DNA of 64,000 nucleotides from assembly GCF_914767665.1 (NCBI RefSeq), contig NC_059506.1:6696001-6760000 (forward strand). Direction: 5' to 3'. A model generated the notes under the pieces. It made no database searches and was not told where the DNA came from. It saw nothing but the letters and a program-made list of their open reading frames with translations. Below are positions 21,560 through 32,460 of the stretch, in pieces. Numbering within the stretch: position 1 is the stretch's first letter; every line of letters starts with the position of its first letter. Source of the DNA: Harmonia axyridis. Lineage: Eukaryota; Arthropoda; Insecta; Coleoptera; Coccinellidae. A program made the position numbers and the translations under genes.

Positions 21560-22847
21560 ATTAACATCTCAATTTATGCAGGAAAATTTCCAGAAGTGTT
21601 AAAAACCTCGAAAGTCGTTCCCGTACGCAAAAAATTGGACACTGATAGTGTCGACGGATATCGCCCGATATCTCTTCTGCCGACAATATCAAAAGTTTTT
21701 GAGAGAGTTTTGTACGATCGTATTATGTCGTTTATTGATAAATTCAGGTTGCTCACTTCAAGCCAGTACGGTTTCAGGCCAGGACTCTCAACAGAACACA
21801 ATGTATTGGATTTCGTTGAGTTCGTACAGAGAGGACTTGATGGTGGGGAGTATGTGATGTGCCTCTTTTTCGATTTGGCGCGCGTCTTCGATTGCTTGAG
21901 CAGAGTGTTTGTTGCGAAAAAAATGGACTGCTTGGGTATCAGACAATGATCTTTCGCAGAACTTCAGTTCATCTTATGGTACTCCCCAAGGTAGTATTTT
22001 GGGGCCATTAATATTTTTAATGTATATTAATGATCTCCCATTATCCATAAAGGATGGGAGAGTATTCCTTTATGCGGACGATGTATAGTTGTCCATGACG
22101 TGTCTGCGAGTATGTTGAAGGCTAAGGTGAAGGCGGTGTTGCATCAATTTCAATCCTGGTGCACCCTGAACAATCTCATTATAAATGTAGATAAGACGGT
22201 TATGATGGATTTAAGCAGACCAAAGACTCACATCGAGGTAAAATTTGACAAAATTTTGCTCAGAAGCTCAGAAGAAACTAAGTTTCTTGGCGTCATAATA
22301 GACGAACATTTTAACTGGAACGCACAAGTCGATGGAATCTGCAAAAAGCTTAACGGAGCATGTTACGCAATTAGTGTACTGAAAAATTCTTTTCAGTCTA
22401 ACGTACTAATAGAAGTTTATTACGCGTATGTTCATTCTATCTTGAGCTATGCAAGAACAGTCTGGGGTCAGGCAACCGACAGACAAAGAGTTTTCATCGC
22501 CCAAAAGAGAGCCATCCGATTAGTTTTTGGTCTCCAGTATAGACAGTCATGTAGACTTTATTTCAAGAAGTAACCCTTATCTCTATATATATTTATAAAT
22601 TATTGTCCCACATCCATGACAAAAAAAGTTCCCTTAAAGTTTGCAGTGATGTATACACCTACTCTACTAGACAAAATAGCAATTTTGCGCTGCTTCGAAC
22701 AAAGCGAGAAATGTACAAAAAATCTCCCATGTATGCGGGAATGTCCCTATATAATCTGTTACCATCTAATATAAAAGACTCTAGGACACCTTCACTTTTT
22801 AGAACAAAAATAAAGTCACTCCTAGCTGAAATAGTTATTTATGTATC
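21560..22847 (+). pseudogene. Decayed CR1/Jockey-like LINE reverse transcriptase
   Basis: Three frames together give an RT. 21596-21949 has VDGYRPISLLPTISKVFERV and GFRPGLSTEHNV, with motif A damaged (FFDLARVFDCLS). About 21970-22085 has GSILGPLIFLMYINDLP and FLYADDV in broken frame. 22100-22573 has KFLGVIIDEHFNWNAQV and the thumb. 22603-22860 is the C-terminal tail. Stops and a deletion near 21950 show it is dead. The last codons overlap the left 13-bp repeat of the Crypton-like element. Confidence 0.75.
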
Positions 22848-22851
22848 AAGG

Positions 22852-22956
22852 GAGTTATGAGGGTTTTAACCACAGAGGGCAACAGATTTCAATCCCGAGG
22901 GACGTAAGTCCCGAGGGATTGTTGCGTTGCCCGAGGTGGTTAAAATCCAATAACTC
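22852..22956. repeat. Long hairpin at the left end of the Crypton-like element
   Basis: The arms begin GAGTTAT and end ATAACTC. They pair through GGTTTTAACCAC/GTGGTTAAAATCC and GGGCAAC/GTTGCCC to the core AATCCCGAGGGAC GTAA GTCCCGAGGGATT (22891-22920). Total pairing is about 45 bp with small bulges. The terminal GAGTTAT is shared with the direct repeat, so this is probably part of the recombination site or of the promoter. Confidence 0.8.
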
Positions 22957-23111
22957 ACAAGATAGATAATTAATTTTATTTCATACTGCATGAAATATAA
23001 AAACCAAATTGTTTTGGTTTTCAGAACAAAACGAATTATCTTTATTAAGAATTAAGTAGGCATGGTTGCCATGGAAATGTCACTGACAACATTGTAGATA
23101 TTTGTCATATC

Positions 23112-24315
23112 ATGTTTCTCATCATATTCAAATTTGTGAAAATGAATGCAAACTCAGAGAGAATTGAGATTTCAAGAGATTTGTTGGAAAAGGCTGAAAA
23201 AGCTCGTTCCGTACTACTACCGACTAAGTCGGAACTTAAGTACAAAAAGGAATATGACAAATTTCTGCAGTGGATGGAAGTTAACCGTATGGATAGTAAA
23301 AACACGAGTGAAACTGTAATGTTGGCGTATTTTCAAGAGATGGTATCTATTTATTCTTTTAGTCTAATATGTGAATTGGTTTATTTTTCTTACAGTCTGA
23401 ATTGTATAGTCCTAATTCGCTGTGGACTAAAAGGTCAATGCTAAAATTGATGATGAGAATACATGATGACATAGATGGAAGTAAATTTCACGAATTGGAA
23501 GCGTTTCTCAAACGCAAAAGTAAAGGCTATGAGCCAAAAAAGTCTCAAGTGTTTAGTCGGGAAGATATTGTCAAATTTTTGAAGAATGCGTCTGATCAAG
23601 AATACTTACTTCATAAGGCATGTAATGCAAACTGTAACGATTGCACATTTATTGTTCTGTTTCACAGGTAGTTTTGATTATGGGTTATTTCGGGGGCTGT
23701 AGATGTCAAGAACTTCTGAATATGAAAATTAATCACATCGAAGATAGGGGCTCTGTTATGGTGGTTGACATTCCGGAAAGTAAAACAGATATTCGTAAGA
23801 GATTTACTATTGTGGAAGAAAACGAGTTCTCTGCATTGAGTCTAGTGAGGAAGTATATGCTTCTACGTCCATCGGGCCCGGAAAGATTTTTTCTAACGTA
23901 TCGCGAAAAACGTTGCTCAGTTCAACCGGTTGGAAAAAATACATTCGGGAAAATTCCAAGCAAAATTGCTAGTTTTTTAGAATTGCCGAATCCAGAAACA
24001 TTCACAGGACATTGTCTGCGAAGGACTTCTGCAGGAGCAAATATGACAACATTGAAGAGACATGGTGGATGGCGAAGTTCAACGGTGGCAGAAGGGTATT
24101 TGGCCGACAGCATGGAATTGAAAAACAAAACTGCAAGAATGTTAGCTGGCATGTCAGATGAAAGAAGGGAAACAACTTCATGTTTGAATACAGTCATTAA
24201 CAGTGACAACCGTTTAATAGAAAGTCCTTGCAATTCGGGTAACAACTTTAGTGGTAAATTCGACAACTGTCGGTTTGTTTTTGTGAACACTTTAGAGGGA
24301 GTTAAAGATCTATAA
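23112..24315 (+). CDS. Crypton-like tyrosine recombinase (three exons)
   Basis: Exon 1 (23112 or, more likely, Met at 23142, to 23342) has an N-terminal helical domain (SELKYKKEYDKFLQWMEVN). A 53-bp GT-AG intron (23343-23395) joins in frame to exon 2 (23396-23617). A second intron of about 50 bp (23618-23667) would use a GC-AG donor (AAG|GCATGT). Exon 3 is 23668-24315. The predicted length is about 356 aa. Catalytic residues expected for the family are present: Arg in GYFGGCRCQELL, Lys in SKTDIRKRF, H-x-x-R in FTGHCLRRTSAG, Trp in LKRHGGWRSSTV and nucleophile Tyr in AEGYLADS. The enzyme should cut and rejoin DNA through a 3'-phosphotyrosine. Intron 2 could instead use the GT at 23622. A domesticated host gene is the alternative to a transposon gene. 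Confidence 0.8.
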
Positions 24316-24577
24316 CTGCCCTGTTTAACTCCCAAGGGAGTTATGACAATGTTTATAGTTACGGTAACTAAGCATTTATTCCTTTGTAATGTATCAGTAT
24401 GAAATAAATGCTTTTTATTCCATTGAAGAATTTCGTGATAATTGTTCGCATATTTGAAAAATCATGTTGTATGTTATTTACTTAAGAAAATGTTTGCTGT
24501 TTTATGTACTGGTAATTTTGTTGAAGACTTTGTATATAAAATTATATTTATTGTATATTGTATTTGACCATATTGAC

Positions 24578-24635
24578 TGTACAGGGTGGGCAAATAAGCC
24601 CACCGCTTACCTCGCTTATTTACCCACCCTGTACA
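24578..24635. repeat. Short perfect-arm hairpin
   Basis: TGTACAGGGTGGG-AAATAAGC (24578-24599) is the reverse complement of 24614-24635 apart from one base, around a 14-nt loop. TA flanks and CAGGGTG ends resemble the termini of other insect MITEs, including the foldback at 8388. It could also act as a transcript 3' hairpin. Confidence 0.65.
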
Positions 24636-24734
24636 TATGAAATTATTTTTTTATAATCCAATTCTATTACATTTTAATTATAATTTTATGACGTGTCAAG
24701 ACTCTTTTATTGAGTGGATGATGAATAAATCTAA

Positions 24735-25809
24735 ACGGAGGAAAACAACGTCATCCCAGATGAACAATACGGCTTCAGAACGGAATACTCGACAGAGCAG
24801 CAAATCCTCAGGCTAACGGAATCCGTGATCCATAACATCAACAGGAAACATATATGTACGGCGTTCGACAAAATGTGACACGATGGTCTAATATACAAGA
24901 TGAACCAAGCAGGCATAAATTCAAATCTCATCAAGTTAATAAAAGTTACCTCACTTCCCGGATCTTCCAAGTAAGAATCGGAACTTGTAACTCAGTAAAA
25001 ACCCCAATTAAAGCTGGAGTACCACAAGAAGGAGTACTCTCGCCGAAGTTGTACAAAATTTTCTCGTCGGACATTCCAAGATTTTTCAAAGAAGACGTAA
25101 AAATTTTCACCTATGCTGTGACACTGCTGTGCTTGCCCATTCAAGGAATATGAACCTTAGTGGAAGATACCTTCAGACAGCCACAGACAACATACTGAAT
25201 TGGATGGAAAAATGGTATGTAAATGTTTATCCGGCAAAATCACAAGCAATTGTCTTCAGCAGAAAATCAGGTCTCCCAACGAACCAAATTGAAATAAATG
25301 GGGAAAAGATCCCATGGATTAACAGAATCAAATACCTCGGTGTGATCTTTGACCGCAAACTGACGTGGAAAGATCACATCGACGCAATCAGAAAGAAAGT
25401 CAGCCAGAAAAATGTACAACTTCATCCCCCATTAGCGAGAAATAGTCGGCTGAGCCTGGATAACAAACTAAGATTATACAAGGTTGTTATTATACCAAGC
25501 ATTTTATACTGCTCCACAGCATGGGGTCAAGCTCAAAAGTGCCACAAAAATAAATTAGAAATACTGCAGAACAAAATCCTAAGAAAAATAACAGATGCCC
25601 CTTGGTTCATCCGAAACACCGACATTAGACAAGACCTGAATATGGACACGATATCGAAGTAAATAAAACTCCGAAATAGAAAGCTGCTAGATAAACTTGA
25701 ATTCCACTCTAATAAGACTCTGGAAGATGCCCTTAACTATGATCCGCAAGACTTCTCGAAAATAAAGCGCCCCAAGCTAGCGCTTATAGAAAACGGAGAA
25801 GAGAGCTAA
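24735..25809 (+). pseudogene. Jockey-clade LINE, 5'-truncated RT and C-terminus
   Basis: Frames pieced from 24735 on give the RT palm (a frameshifted motif A, DKMWHDGLIYKMNQAGI; motif B AGVPQEGVLSPKLYKIFSSD; motif C broken at the YADD position near 25110). The thumb follows (IKYLGVIFDRKLTWKDHIDA) and then the jockey-type tail PWFIRNTDIRQDLNM (25129-25662). A TAA at 25660 splits off the last residues (LALIENGEES). It is dead. Confidence 0.75.
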
Positions 25810-26116
25810 ACTCCGTCTCAATATGCGTGTGAGACTCCAACACGCAACAATAATGACTAAGGATAAAAGTGTTTTACACTATATCTGCGCACGCGCAGAT
25901 GAAAAACCCCATAACTCGAGAACGGCCATCCCGATTTGGACGAGATGGGGCACATCGAACAGCTGAGGTTTAGCCCTTTCTTTTCGAGCCCATGCGCATG
26001 TGCGCAGACGCTCTTGAAATGATTTCCTCAATGGCTCGTCTGAATTACTGCTAACCGAGGGGAGGATACTTTTCTGAGGTTTTTATACTTTCTTTTACCA
26101 CCAGTTCACGATAGTG
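25810..26116 (+). repeat. Repeat of unknown class starting with a GCGC palindrome
   Basis: TCTGCGCACGCGCAGA (25881-25896) leads into AAAACCCCATAACTCGAGAACGG and a CCGATTT box. The same block with small changes lies at 30479-30540 (TCTGCGCAAGCGCAGATG). A further GCGCATGTGCGC lies near 25991-26003. It is therefore a repeat family with a palindromic start; the class is unknown. Confidence 0.5.
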
Positions 26117-26410
26117 TCATGAATACGCAAAATCCACACTGCCCCAGCCAAAGTATGTTGCTCCATGTACACTAACACCAACTAAAAGTGTAATTCCACA
26201 AAATCGGCCATAGCAACTGGCCTGGAGTTCCTTTTTGAGAGGTTCAAAGACACCCATGCAACCGAGGTCGTTGGGTGTCCGCCCTGGTGCTCTGCGACTG
26301 CGTAGTAATGATAAGACCTTATTTTCAAATTTGCGGACATGGCATTTCTTCGTCCAAGCAGGGAAATAGTCAACACCATCACAAGGACGAGAGTGAGTAA
26401 AAATTGGCAA
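26117..26410 (-). other. Unrecognised open frame of 97 codons
   Basis: The minus strand is open for 97 codons between repeats. A stretch GCMGVFEPLKKELQA faintly recalls the 'LQPLDVGVFGPLK' region of pogo/Tigger DDE transposases. The rest does not fit, and no catalytic residue can be placed. It may be a transposase crumb or chance. Confidence 0.2.
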
Positions 26411-26655
26411 TAATCCGGATGATAGATAGATAGATAGATAATGCTTCTTTATTTCAAATAAACAAATACAATGTTATACAAAGAAAAAATTTAAGTGAAA
26501 TGACGTCATACATTTACAGGCCCTATACCGCCCCTTCGAAATATTCTGCCTGACTATATGGCTCTAACATTACTAATAAATTCTTTATTCTATTCCTGAA
26601 TAGTTTGTAATCTGTTATACATTTAATTTGAGGAGGACCAGGCAAAAAAGTAAAG
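26411..26655 (-). pseudogene. 3' end of a LINE with (TATC)n tail
   Basis: On the minus strand the frame ends FRNRIKNLLVMLEPYSQAEY, the usual C-terminus of the CR1/Jockey-like LINEs seen elsewhere here (compare EPYTVEEYLLG at 43444). It is followed by a short 3' UTR and a (TATC)n microsatellite tail (26420-26440). It is severely 5'-truncated and abuts the BEL gag fragment. Confidence 0.6.
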
Positions 26656-29600
26656 TATGTGCCCCATTTTGCTAGGATTAGATTCCTCCCCAGACAACAT
26701 TGATTTAGTTTTGAGGACACTCGAAATGATATTTGGTAGACCTGACCAAATCATCGAGGGGCTCATCACGAAGGTGAGAAATCTTTCACCAATTAGAGAA
26801 AACAACATGGACACTTTGATTCACCTCTCCAATCATGTTTGCTGTCTCGTGGCTACGATCAAATCATTGGACCATTTTGAACACCTCCAAAATCCGCAAA
26901 TACTACGAGAATTGGTTCAGAAACTACCTTATTCGTAAAAACTCCAATGGGGAGAAGAAATTATGAGAAAAAGGGAAACGACAAATCTGAACGACTTTTC
27001 CATCTGGATTAATGAAAAGGCAACTGCAGCGTGTTTTGTCAATAGTTCCAATAGTCTCAAGATAGAAACAAAACCAAAAATTCAGTTCTCTTCAAGACGA
27101 CAAGAAACTACTTTGATTTCGACAGATATAAAAAATCATGACGAGAAATGTAAATATTGTGCAGTAAAAGGACACAAAATAGAGAATTGTTCGAAAATGT
27201 CCTCTGACGACGTTGATACAAGATGGGCGGTTATTACAAAACAGAAACTTTGTTTTTCATGTCTCCTGATCACCAGACCATGAAATGCAGAGGAAGACGA
27301 CAGTGTAACATCAATGGTTGTAAGCGTTCCCATCATCAGCTGCTTCATAAAGATACTCAAAGATCAATCGAAGATACTGATACCCATTCAACACAGACAG
27401 AATTTGAAAACAATGAGAACGTGCTTGCAGTTGGACATGGAGAAGGCAATGTTTTGTTGAGGATGGTGAAAGTGAAGTTGTATGGAAACAACACTGTTTT
27501 GGAGACCGTAGCTTTATGTGACGAAGCTTCTTCTGTGACTCTCGTAGACAAGTCAATAGCTAACAGATTGGGACTGAATGGCACACCTCAACCGCTTTGC
27601 ATCCAATGGACTAACAATTTAGCCTCTCGCCATGAAGATTCAAGTTGTTTAAATATTGATATATCGGGAGTATTCGACGGAGCTAAGATTTTCAATATGA
27701 AAAATGTCAGAACAGTACAAAATTTAGCTCTCCCCATTCAAGAGATCCGAAAATCCGATTGGGAAAGGTATTCTTATTTGTCAGGAATTCCCTTCCACGA
27801 AATAGGAGAACGCCCTATGATTTTATTGGGTCAAGACAATGTACGCCTCACTGTAGCCAGAAAAGTTATTCAAAGCACCGACAATCTTCCCATTGCGACA
27901 AAAACCAATCTGGGTTGGATACTTCACGGAGGAAACTGTATCAGACAAGAAAAACAGGTATATTCCTTCCACATCTGCAGTTCTGGAATGTCCGACGATT
28001 CACTCCATGAAATGGTGAAACAATCTTTTACCACAGATGCCTTTGGAGTAGTTCCAATGAAAACGAACGTGAATAAAGCAGAACAGAGGGCTATGGAGAT
28101 AATGAAAAATACAATCAGACGTGTAGGAAACAGATTCGAGATAGGGCTGCTGTGGAAGGAAAACAACATCCATCTCCCAGAGAGCAAAACAATTGCCATT
28201 CAGCGACTGAGATGCGTGGAGAAACAAATACAGAAGGATAGGGAATTTGGGAAGCGATACTCTGAGAAAATAAGAAGCTACGTCGAGAAAGGATATGCAA
28301 GGAAGTTGACTCCTGCAGAATGCAATGAAGAAGGTCCTCGATGCTGGTATTTGCCGCATTTCGGAGTAATTAACCCCAATAAGCCAAAGAAACTTCGTTT
28401 AGTCTTTGATGCCGCCTCAAAATCGAACGGAACCAGTCTGAATGATAATTTACTATCTGGCCCAGACTTGCTACAATCATTGGTGAAGGTATTGATTAAA
28501 TTTCGACAAAGGAGAATTGGATTCTGCAGTGATGTCAGAGATGTGTTCCATCAAGTTATGGTAAGAAAGGAAGACCAAAGCTCCCAGAGGTTTTTATGGC
28601 GAGATGGGGATTCGAATCGACAATGGGACGTTTATGAAATGCAAGTTATGACCTTTGGTGCCACTTGCTCCCCAACCTTTGCCCAGTTCGTAAAAAATGT
28701 GAATGCTGAGGAGTTATCCAGCCAGAAAAATGTTATCGATGCTATAACAAAAAAACATTATGTAGACGACTATCTTGACTGTACCGATTCTGTAGAAGAA
28801 GCCTTGGAAACAATCTCCGAAGTGTCACGGGTTCAAAAATCAGGAGGATTTGAGCTTGTCAATTGGATATGCAATTCGGGAGAAGTCATAGAAAAACTGT
28901 CATCAGACGATTCAGTATTCAAGGACTTCTGTGTGGATTCGAATTCGACAATGCAAAGAGTACTTGGTCTTTCTTGGGATTCAAAATTGGATCTATTTTG
29001 TTTCAGAATTTCAAAATTCGAAGATAAATTTAGATATAGTAGACCAACCAAGCGACAAATTCTGAAGACGGTAATGTCAATATTCGACCCTTTAGGACTC
29101 ATTGTGAATTTCACAATAAAAGGACGTATTCTCATACAAGACATATGGCGATCTGGGATTGGATGGGACGATAGTATAGACGAGGACCTATATCACACGT
29201 GGAAACTTTGGCAAAGCGATTTGAGACAAATAGAAAACATTTCCATCATAAGATGTTATTCTGTGAATATTCCTGAAGCCAATAAGATAGAACTGCATTT
29301 CTTTTGCGACGCTAGCAAGAAAGCATACGCAGTAGCACCCTATCTACGAGTTTTGACTAAAGACGAAATAGATGTAACTCTTGTTATGGCCCGAGCGAGA
29401 GTAGCTCCAACAAAACCCATTTCTATTCCACGTTTGGAGTTGCAGGCTGCGGTGATGGGAAGCAGGCTCGCAAAAACAATCAAGGACACTTTGGAGACAA
29501 AAATTGACGAAGTATTTTTATGGTCAGACTCTACTACGGTACTTTGTTGGATCAAAGGTGATGGAAGCAAATTGGGACAGTTCGAAAGTCACCGCATCGG

Positions 29601-30240
29601 AGAGATCCAAGAATTAACAAACATCAACAATTGGAATTGGATTCCCTCAAAGTTGAATTCGGCCGATATTGCCACCAGAACCTACAACAAAGACGACGGC
29701 AATAAGACGACCTACGCAAGTTGGTTTAAAGGTCCTGATTTCTTGTATGAATTGGACAAAACCTTATGGCCCAAGAAGAATATCGTGAGATTGGAAGATC
29801 TTCCATATGAAGAAATTGAAATAACAGCAGTTACTACAGAAGAAGAATCATATCTTCCTGACATCAACCGATTTTCAAAATGGACTCGGTTGATACGCGT
29901 TACTGCTTGGATGTTGAGATTCGTAGATATTCTTCTGGACAGACTGAGAAGAAGCAACAGAGTTTTTCTTGGGCAGTTGGAAGTTTCCGAGATTCAAAAA
30001 TCTGAAACCCTTTGGAATATCAATGACATAGTCATCATTGTTGAAGAAAATTGTCCAAGAAGACAGTGGAAGTTAGGAAGAGTAGAGACACTTTATCCAG
30101 TCCCTGATGGACGAGTTCGAGTAGTGAGTGTCAGAACTAGTAACGGAGTATTCAAGCGCCCGGTTGCAAAGTTGTGCAGAATCGAGATGGAAGATGGCTA
30201 GAGTGAGAGAAGCTGAAACTTCTTCACGGAGGGGAGAAAA
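26656..30240 (+). pseudogene. BEL/Pao retrotransposon gag-pol, 5'-truncated and lacking integrase
   Basis: Gag is in two frames (26657-26938 and 26963-27283) with a CX2CX4HX4C zinc knuckle (CKYCAVKGHKIENC). A frameshift leads into the 992-codon frame 27223-30201. This holds a second Cys/His cluster, an aspartic-protease-like region with the active site altered (ALCDEASSVTLVDKS), and RT with FCSDVRDVFHQ and KKHYVDDYLD. An RNase H-like region follows (HFFCDASKKAYAVAPYL, then FLWSDSTTVLCWI). After the short LRRSNRVFLGQL stretch it jumps to the C-terminal domain (VPDGRVRVVSVRTSNGVFK). The whole zinc-binding and catalytic integrase, expected between them, is missing. A polypurine tract (GGAGGGGAGAAAA) ends at 30240. 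Confidence 0.85.
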
Positions 30241-30470
30241 TGTTGCTCTTCACTCTGTACTATATGTATTATTTCATATAGTTAGATCAGAGTCAGTGTT
30301 TTTAACATAAAATAGTTTTTGACATAAGATTTTTGGAAGTAGTTTGTCAATTCAATTGTGAAGAATATTTGTCGAATTAAAGTTAAAATTGAACACAACT
30401 ACAGACATTATTTGATAAAAAGACGACGTAACAGTAACCCCTTCAAAATCGACACCTAACCCTCACCGAA
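30241..30470 (+). repeat. Probable 3' LTR of the BEL/Pao element
   Basis: It begins TGTTGCTCTTCACTC directly after a polypurine tract, the normal pol-LTR boundary. There is no 5' LTR to compare with, because the element is truncated on that side. The right end is therefore uncertain; the sequence changes character at the GCGC palindrome at 30479. Confidence 0.45.
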
Positions 30471-30531
30471 ATTTTTTCATCTGCGCAAGCGCAGATGAAA
30501 ACCCCTATAACTGGAGAACGGCTCGTCCGAT

Positions 30532-32160
30532 TTGAATAATTTGAATTTGAATATTATGAATCCACAACCCCCAAATATGTATTCTCTCATAAAGTTGCAT
30601 AAAGAAAACCGACCTATCAGACCAGTAGTTTCATTTGTTACAGCACCTTCATATAAATTGTCGAAAGAACTAATTAAAATCATTCAAAAAGAAACAAATT
30701 TCCAAGGTGAGGTAGCCATAAAAAATTCATATCACCTCATAGATAACATAAAAAATATACATATCCCGAACAATGCCAAACTCATTTCTTTCGACGTGCA
30801 AAATTTGTTTCCTAGTGTACCGGTTAAACAAACCATAAAACTGGTAGATATGTTATTGGTGAAAAGGAGGTCAAACCCAGTTATAAAACAAGAGATTATG
30901 GAAATCTTGAAGGTTTGTCTGGGCCAAAACTACTTTTTGTTTGATGACATATTGTACGAGGACGATGAAAGTTTAACTATGGGAAATCCGCTTAGCCCGA
31001 TTTTAGCCGAAATATTTATGGACTTCCCAGAAACTAAAATCCGAGAGAGCCCTTTCTACAAATGGTTCATTTATTGGTATCGTTACGTAGATGACATCCT
31101 AGCACTATTTACCGGTACCAAGAGACAACTCGCGATGTTTTTAGAATTCATAAATTCATTATCTCCTACACTAAAATTTACATATGAAGAAAAAAAAAGA
31201 AGGAAAAGAAAATAAAATAATAGTATCAATTTTCTTGACTCAAAAATCACGAAAATTAATAATAAACATGATTTTTCAATTTTCCGAAAACCAATATACA
31301 CAGATCTCACAATTCATTCCTCCTCTAACCACCCATATGCTCAAAAATTAGCAGCTTATAATGCATTATTTTCAGATTGATCAACAAACCCAAGACACAT
31401 GAGAACTTTGATATTGAACTTAATACAATAAAACAGATTGCACTTCAATGGTTTCAATCCATCTATCATTAACAAATTACTTAACCGAATGCAATTAAAA
31501 AAATCTATTTCACTTGTATATCCAACAATTCCACAAGATAATAAATATATTTCCCTTTCATACATTGGACATAAATCTGAAAAAATAGCAAGATACCTAA
31601 AGAAAAATAATAATTACCATATTTCATTTAAAACTAGAAACTCATTAGGAAATTTAATAAAAAACAATAAAGATAAAGTCGCTAAAGATAGAAAGTCTGG
31701 AGTCTATAAGTTGAATTGTGGTACTTGCCCATATGTATACATTGGTCAAACAGGAAGATCATTTGGGACTAGGATAGGAGAACATCAGAAAGCATTCGTT
31801 AGCGGAGCTTGTAATTCAACATATGCAGAACATCTGTTAGAGACCGGGCATGATTTCGACAACAATTTCGAAATTTTGCACGTAGAAAATAAGACCCTAA
31901 AATTGAACTTACTTGAAGCAATGGAGATAAATAGGTACCATAAAAAACAGATTCTCCTCAACGACCAAACGGACCAAAATAATCTCCCTTACTCAACCTG
32001 TTTTGAAACCCAAGAATTTCCATGATTTTATTATATTTCACACCATATTTTTTCAACTATTTAAAGAACTGTATCCCAAATATGTAGTTAGTTACCATGC
32101 TCACCTGACGAAGTCATGTTATCATGACGAAACAATTGTTGTGAAAATAAATATATAAAG
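30532..32160 (+). mobile_element. Penelope-like element with RT, GIY-YIG endonuclease and hammerhead tail
   Basis: 30532-31215 encodes the reverse transcriptase: RPVVSFVTAPSYKLSKELI, ISFDVQNLFPSVPV (motif A), SLTMGNPLSPILAEIFMD (motif B) and WYRYVDDILALF (catalytic YVDD). After an A-rich frameshift (about 31190) the linker continues to 31438-32025, which carries a GIY-YIG-type nuclease with Cys insertions (GVYKLNCGTCPYVYIGQTG, TRIGEHQ). It is 5'-truncated, starting within the RT N-terminus, with one frameshift and a few stops near 31380-31440. It is better preserved than the copies at 16881 and 18939. The 3' UTR contains a hammerhead fold. Confidence 0.85.
32101..32144 (+). ncRNA. Hammerhead ribozyme motif in the Penelope 3' region
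   Basis: Stem I is UCAC (32101-32104)/GUGA (32141-32144). The core is CUGACGA (32105-32111; position 7 may be any base). After one extra A, stem II is GUCAUG/CAUGAC with a UUAU loop (32113-32128). Then come GAA (32129-32131) and a 2-bp stem III, AC/GU, around AAUU. The predicted cleavage is after U32140. All conserved core positions are present. Minimal type I hammerheads with a very short stem III are known from Penelope-like elements. The unpaired A next to stem II is the only oddity. Confidence 0.75.
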
Positions 32161-32460
32161 CGGAAATAAGTTATTTTACTTTTTAATCATCAAGATGAAT
32201 TTCCGACAAGTAAAGACTGAGACAATCAAACACTCATCGTGAAACATTTGATCGAAGTCGATTTCATGGCTCTCTGTGTTTTCGTCCGATTTTCGTGGGT
32301 TTATTGACGAGATAAATTCCCAAAATTATAGAAAGTGTAGCTGGGTGTCGACAGTTTTGTGGTGGAGAATATTTTTCTGATCGGTGTAGTAAATGGACAT
32401 AAATCATAAATACCTAATAAACATTTTCTTGAGGTTGGATTGTGAATTCACGGAATTAAC

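Larger units (their letters stand above)
22848..24346 (+). mobile_element. Crypton-like tyrosine-recombinase DNA transposon, about 1.5 kb
   Basis: The segment between two copies of AAGGGAGTTATGA (22848-22860 and 24334-24346) contains a single spliced tyrosine-recombinase gene and no reverse transcriptase. Cryptons are the known eukaryotic transposons with only a tyrosine recombinase, and they recombine at short direct repeats. A long hairpin occupies the left end (22852-22956) and a smaller inverted repeat (GGGAGTTAA...TTAACTCCC) the right end. It sits at the very end of a dead LINE. The open catalytic frame suggests a young or functional copy. Confidence 0.75.

Noticed and set aside
22085..22100. 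Active RT in the LINE at 21560
   Set aside because: The YADD box is followed by a stop and lies in a different frame from both neighbouring pieces.
23922..24335. 137-codon minus-strand frame opposite the recombinase
   Set aside because: It is the shadow of the recombinase exon, whose catalytic motifs are all on the plus strand.
28000..28359. 119-codon minus-strand frame opposite the BEL RT
   Set aside because: It is a shadow of the plus-strand polyprotein and carries no motifs of its own.
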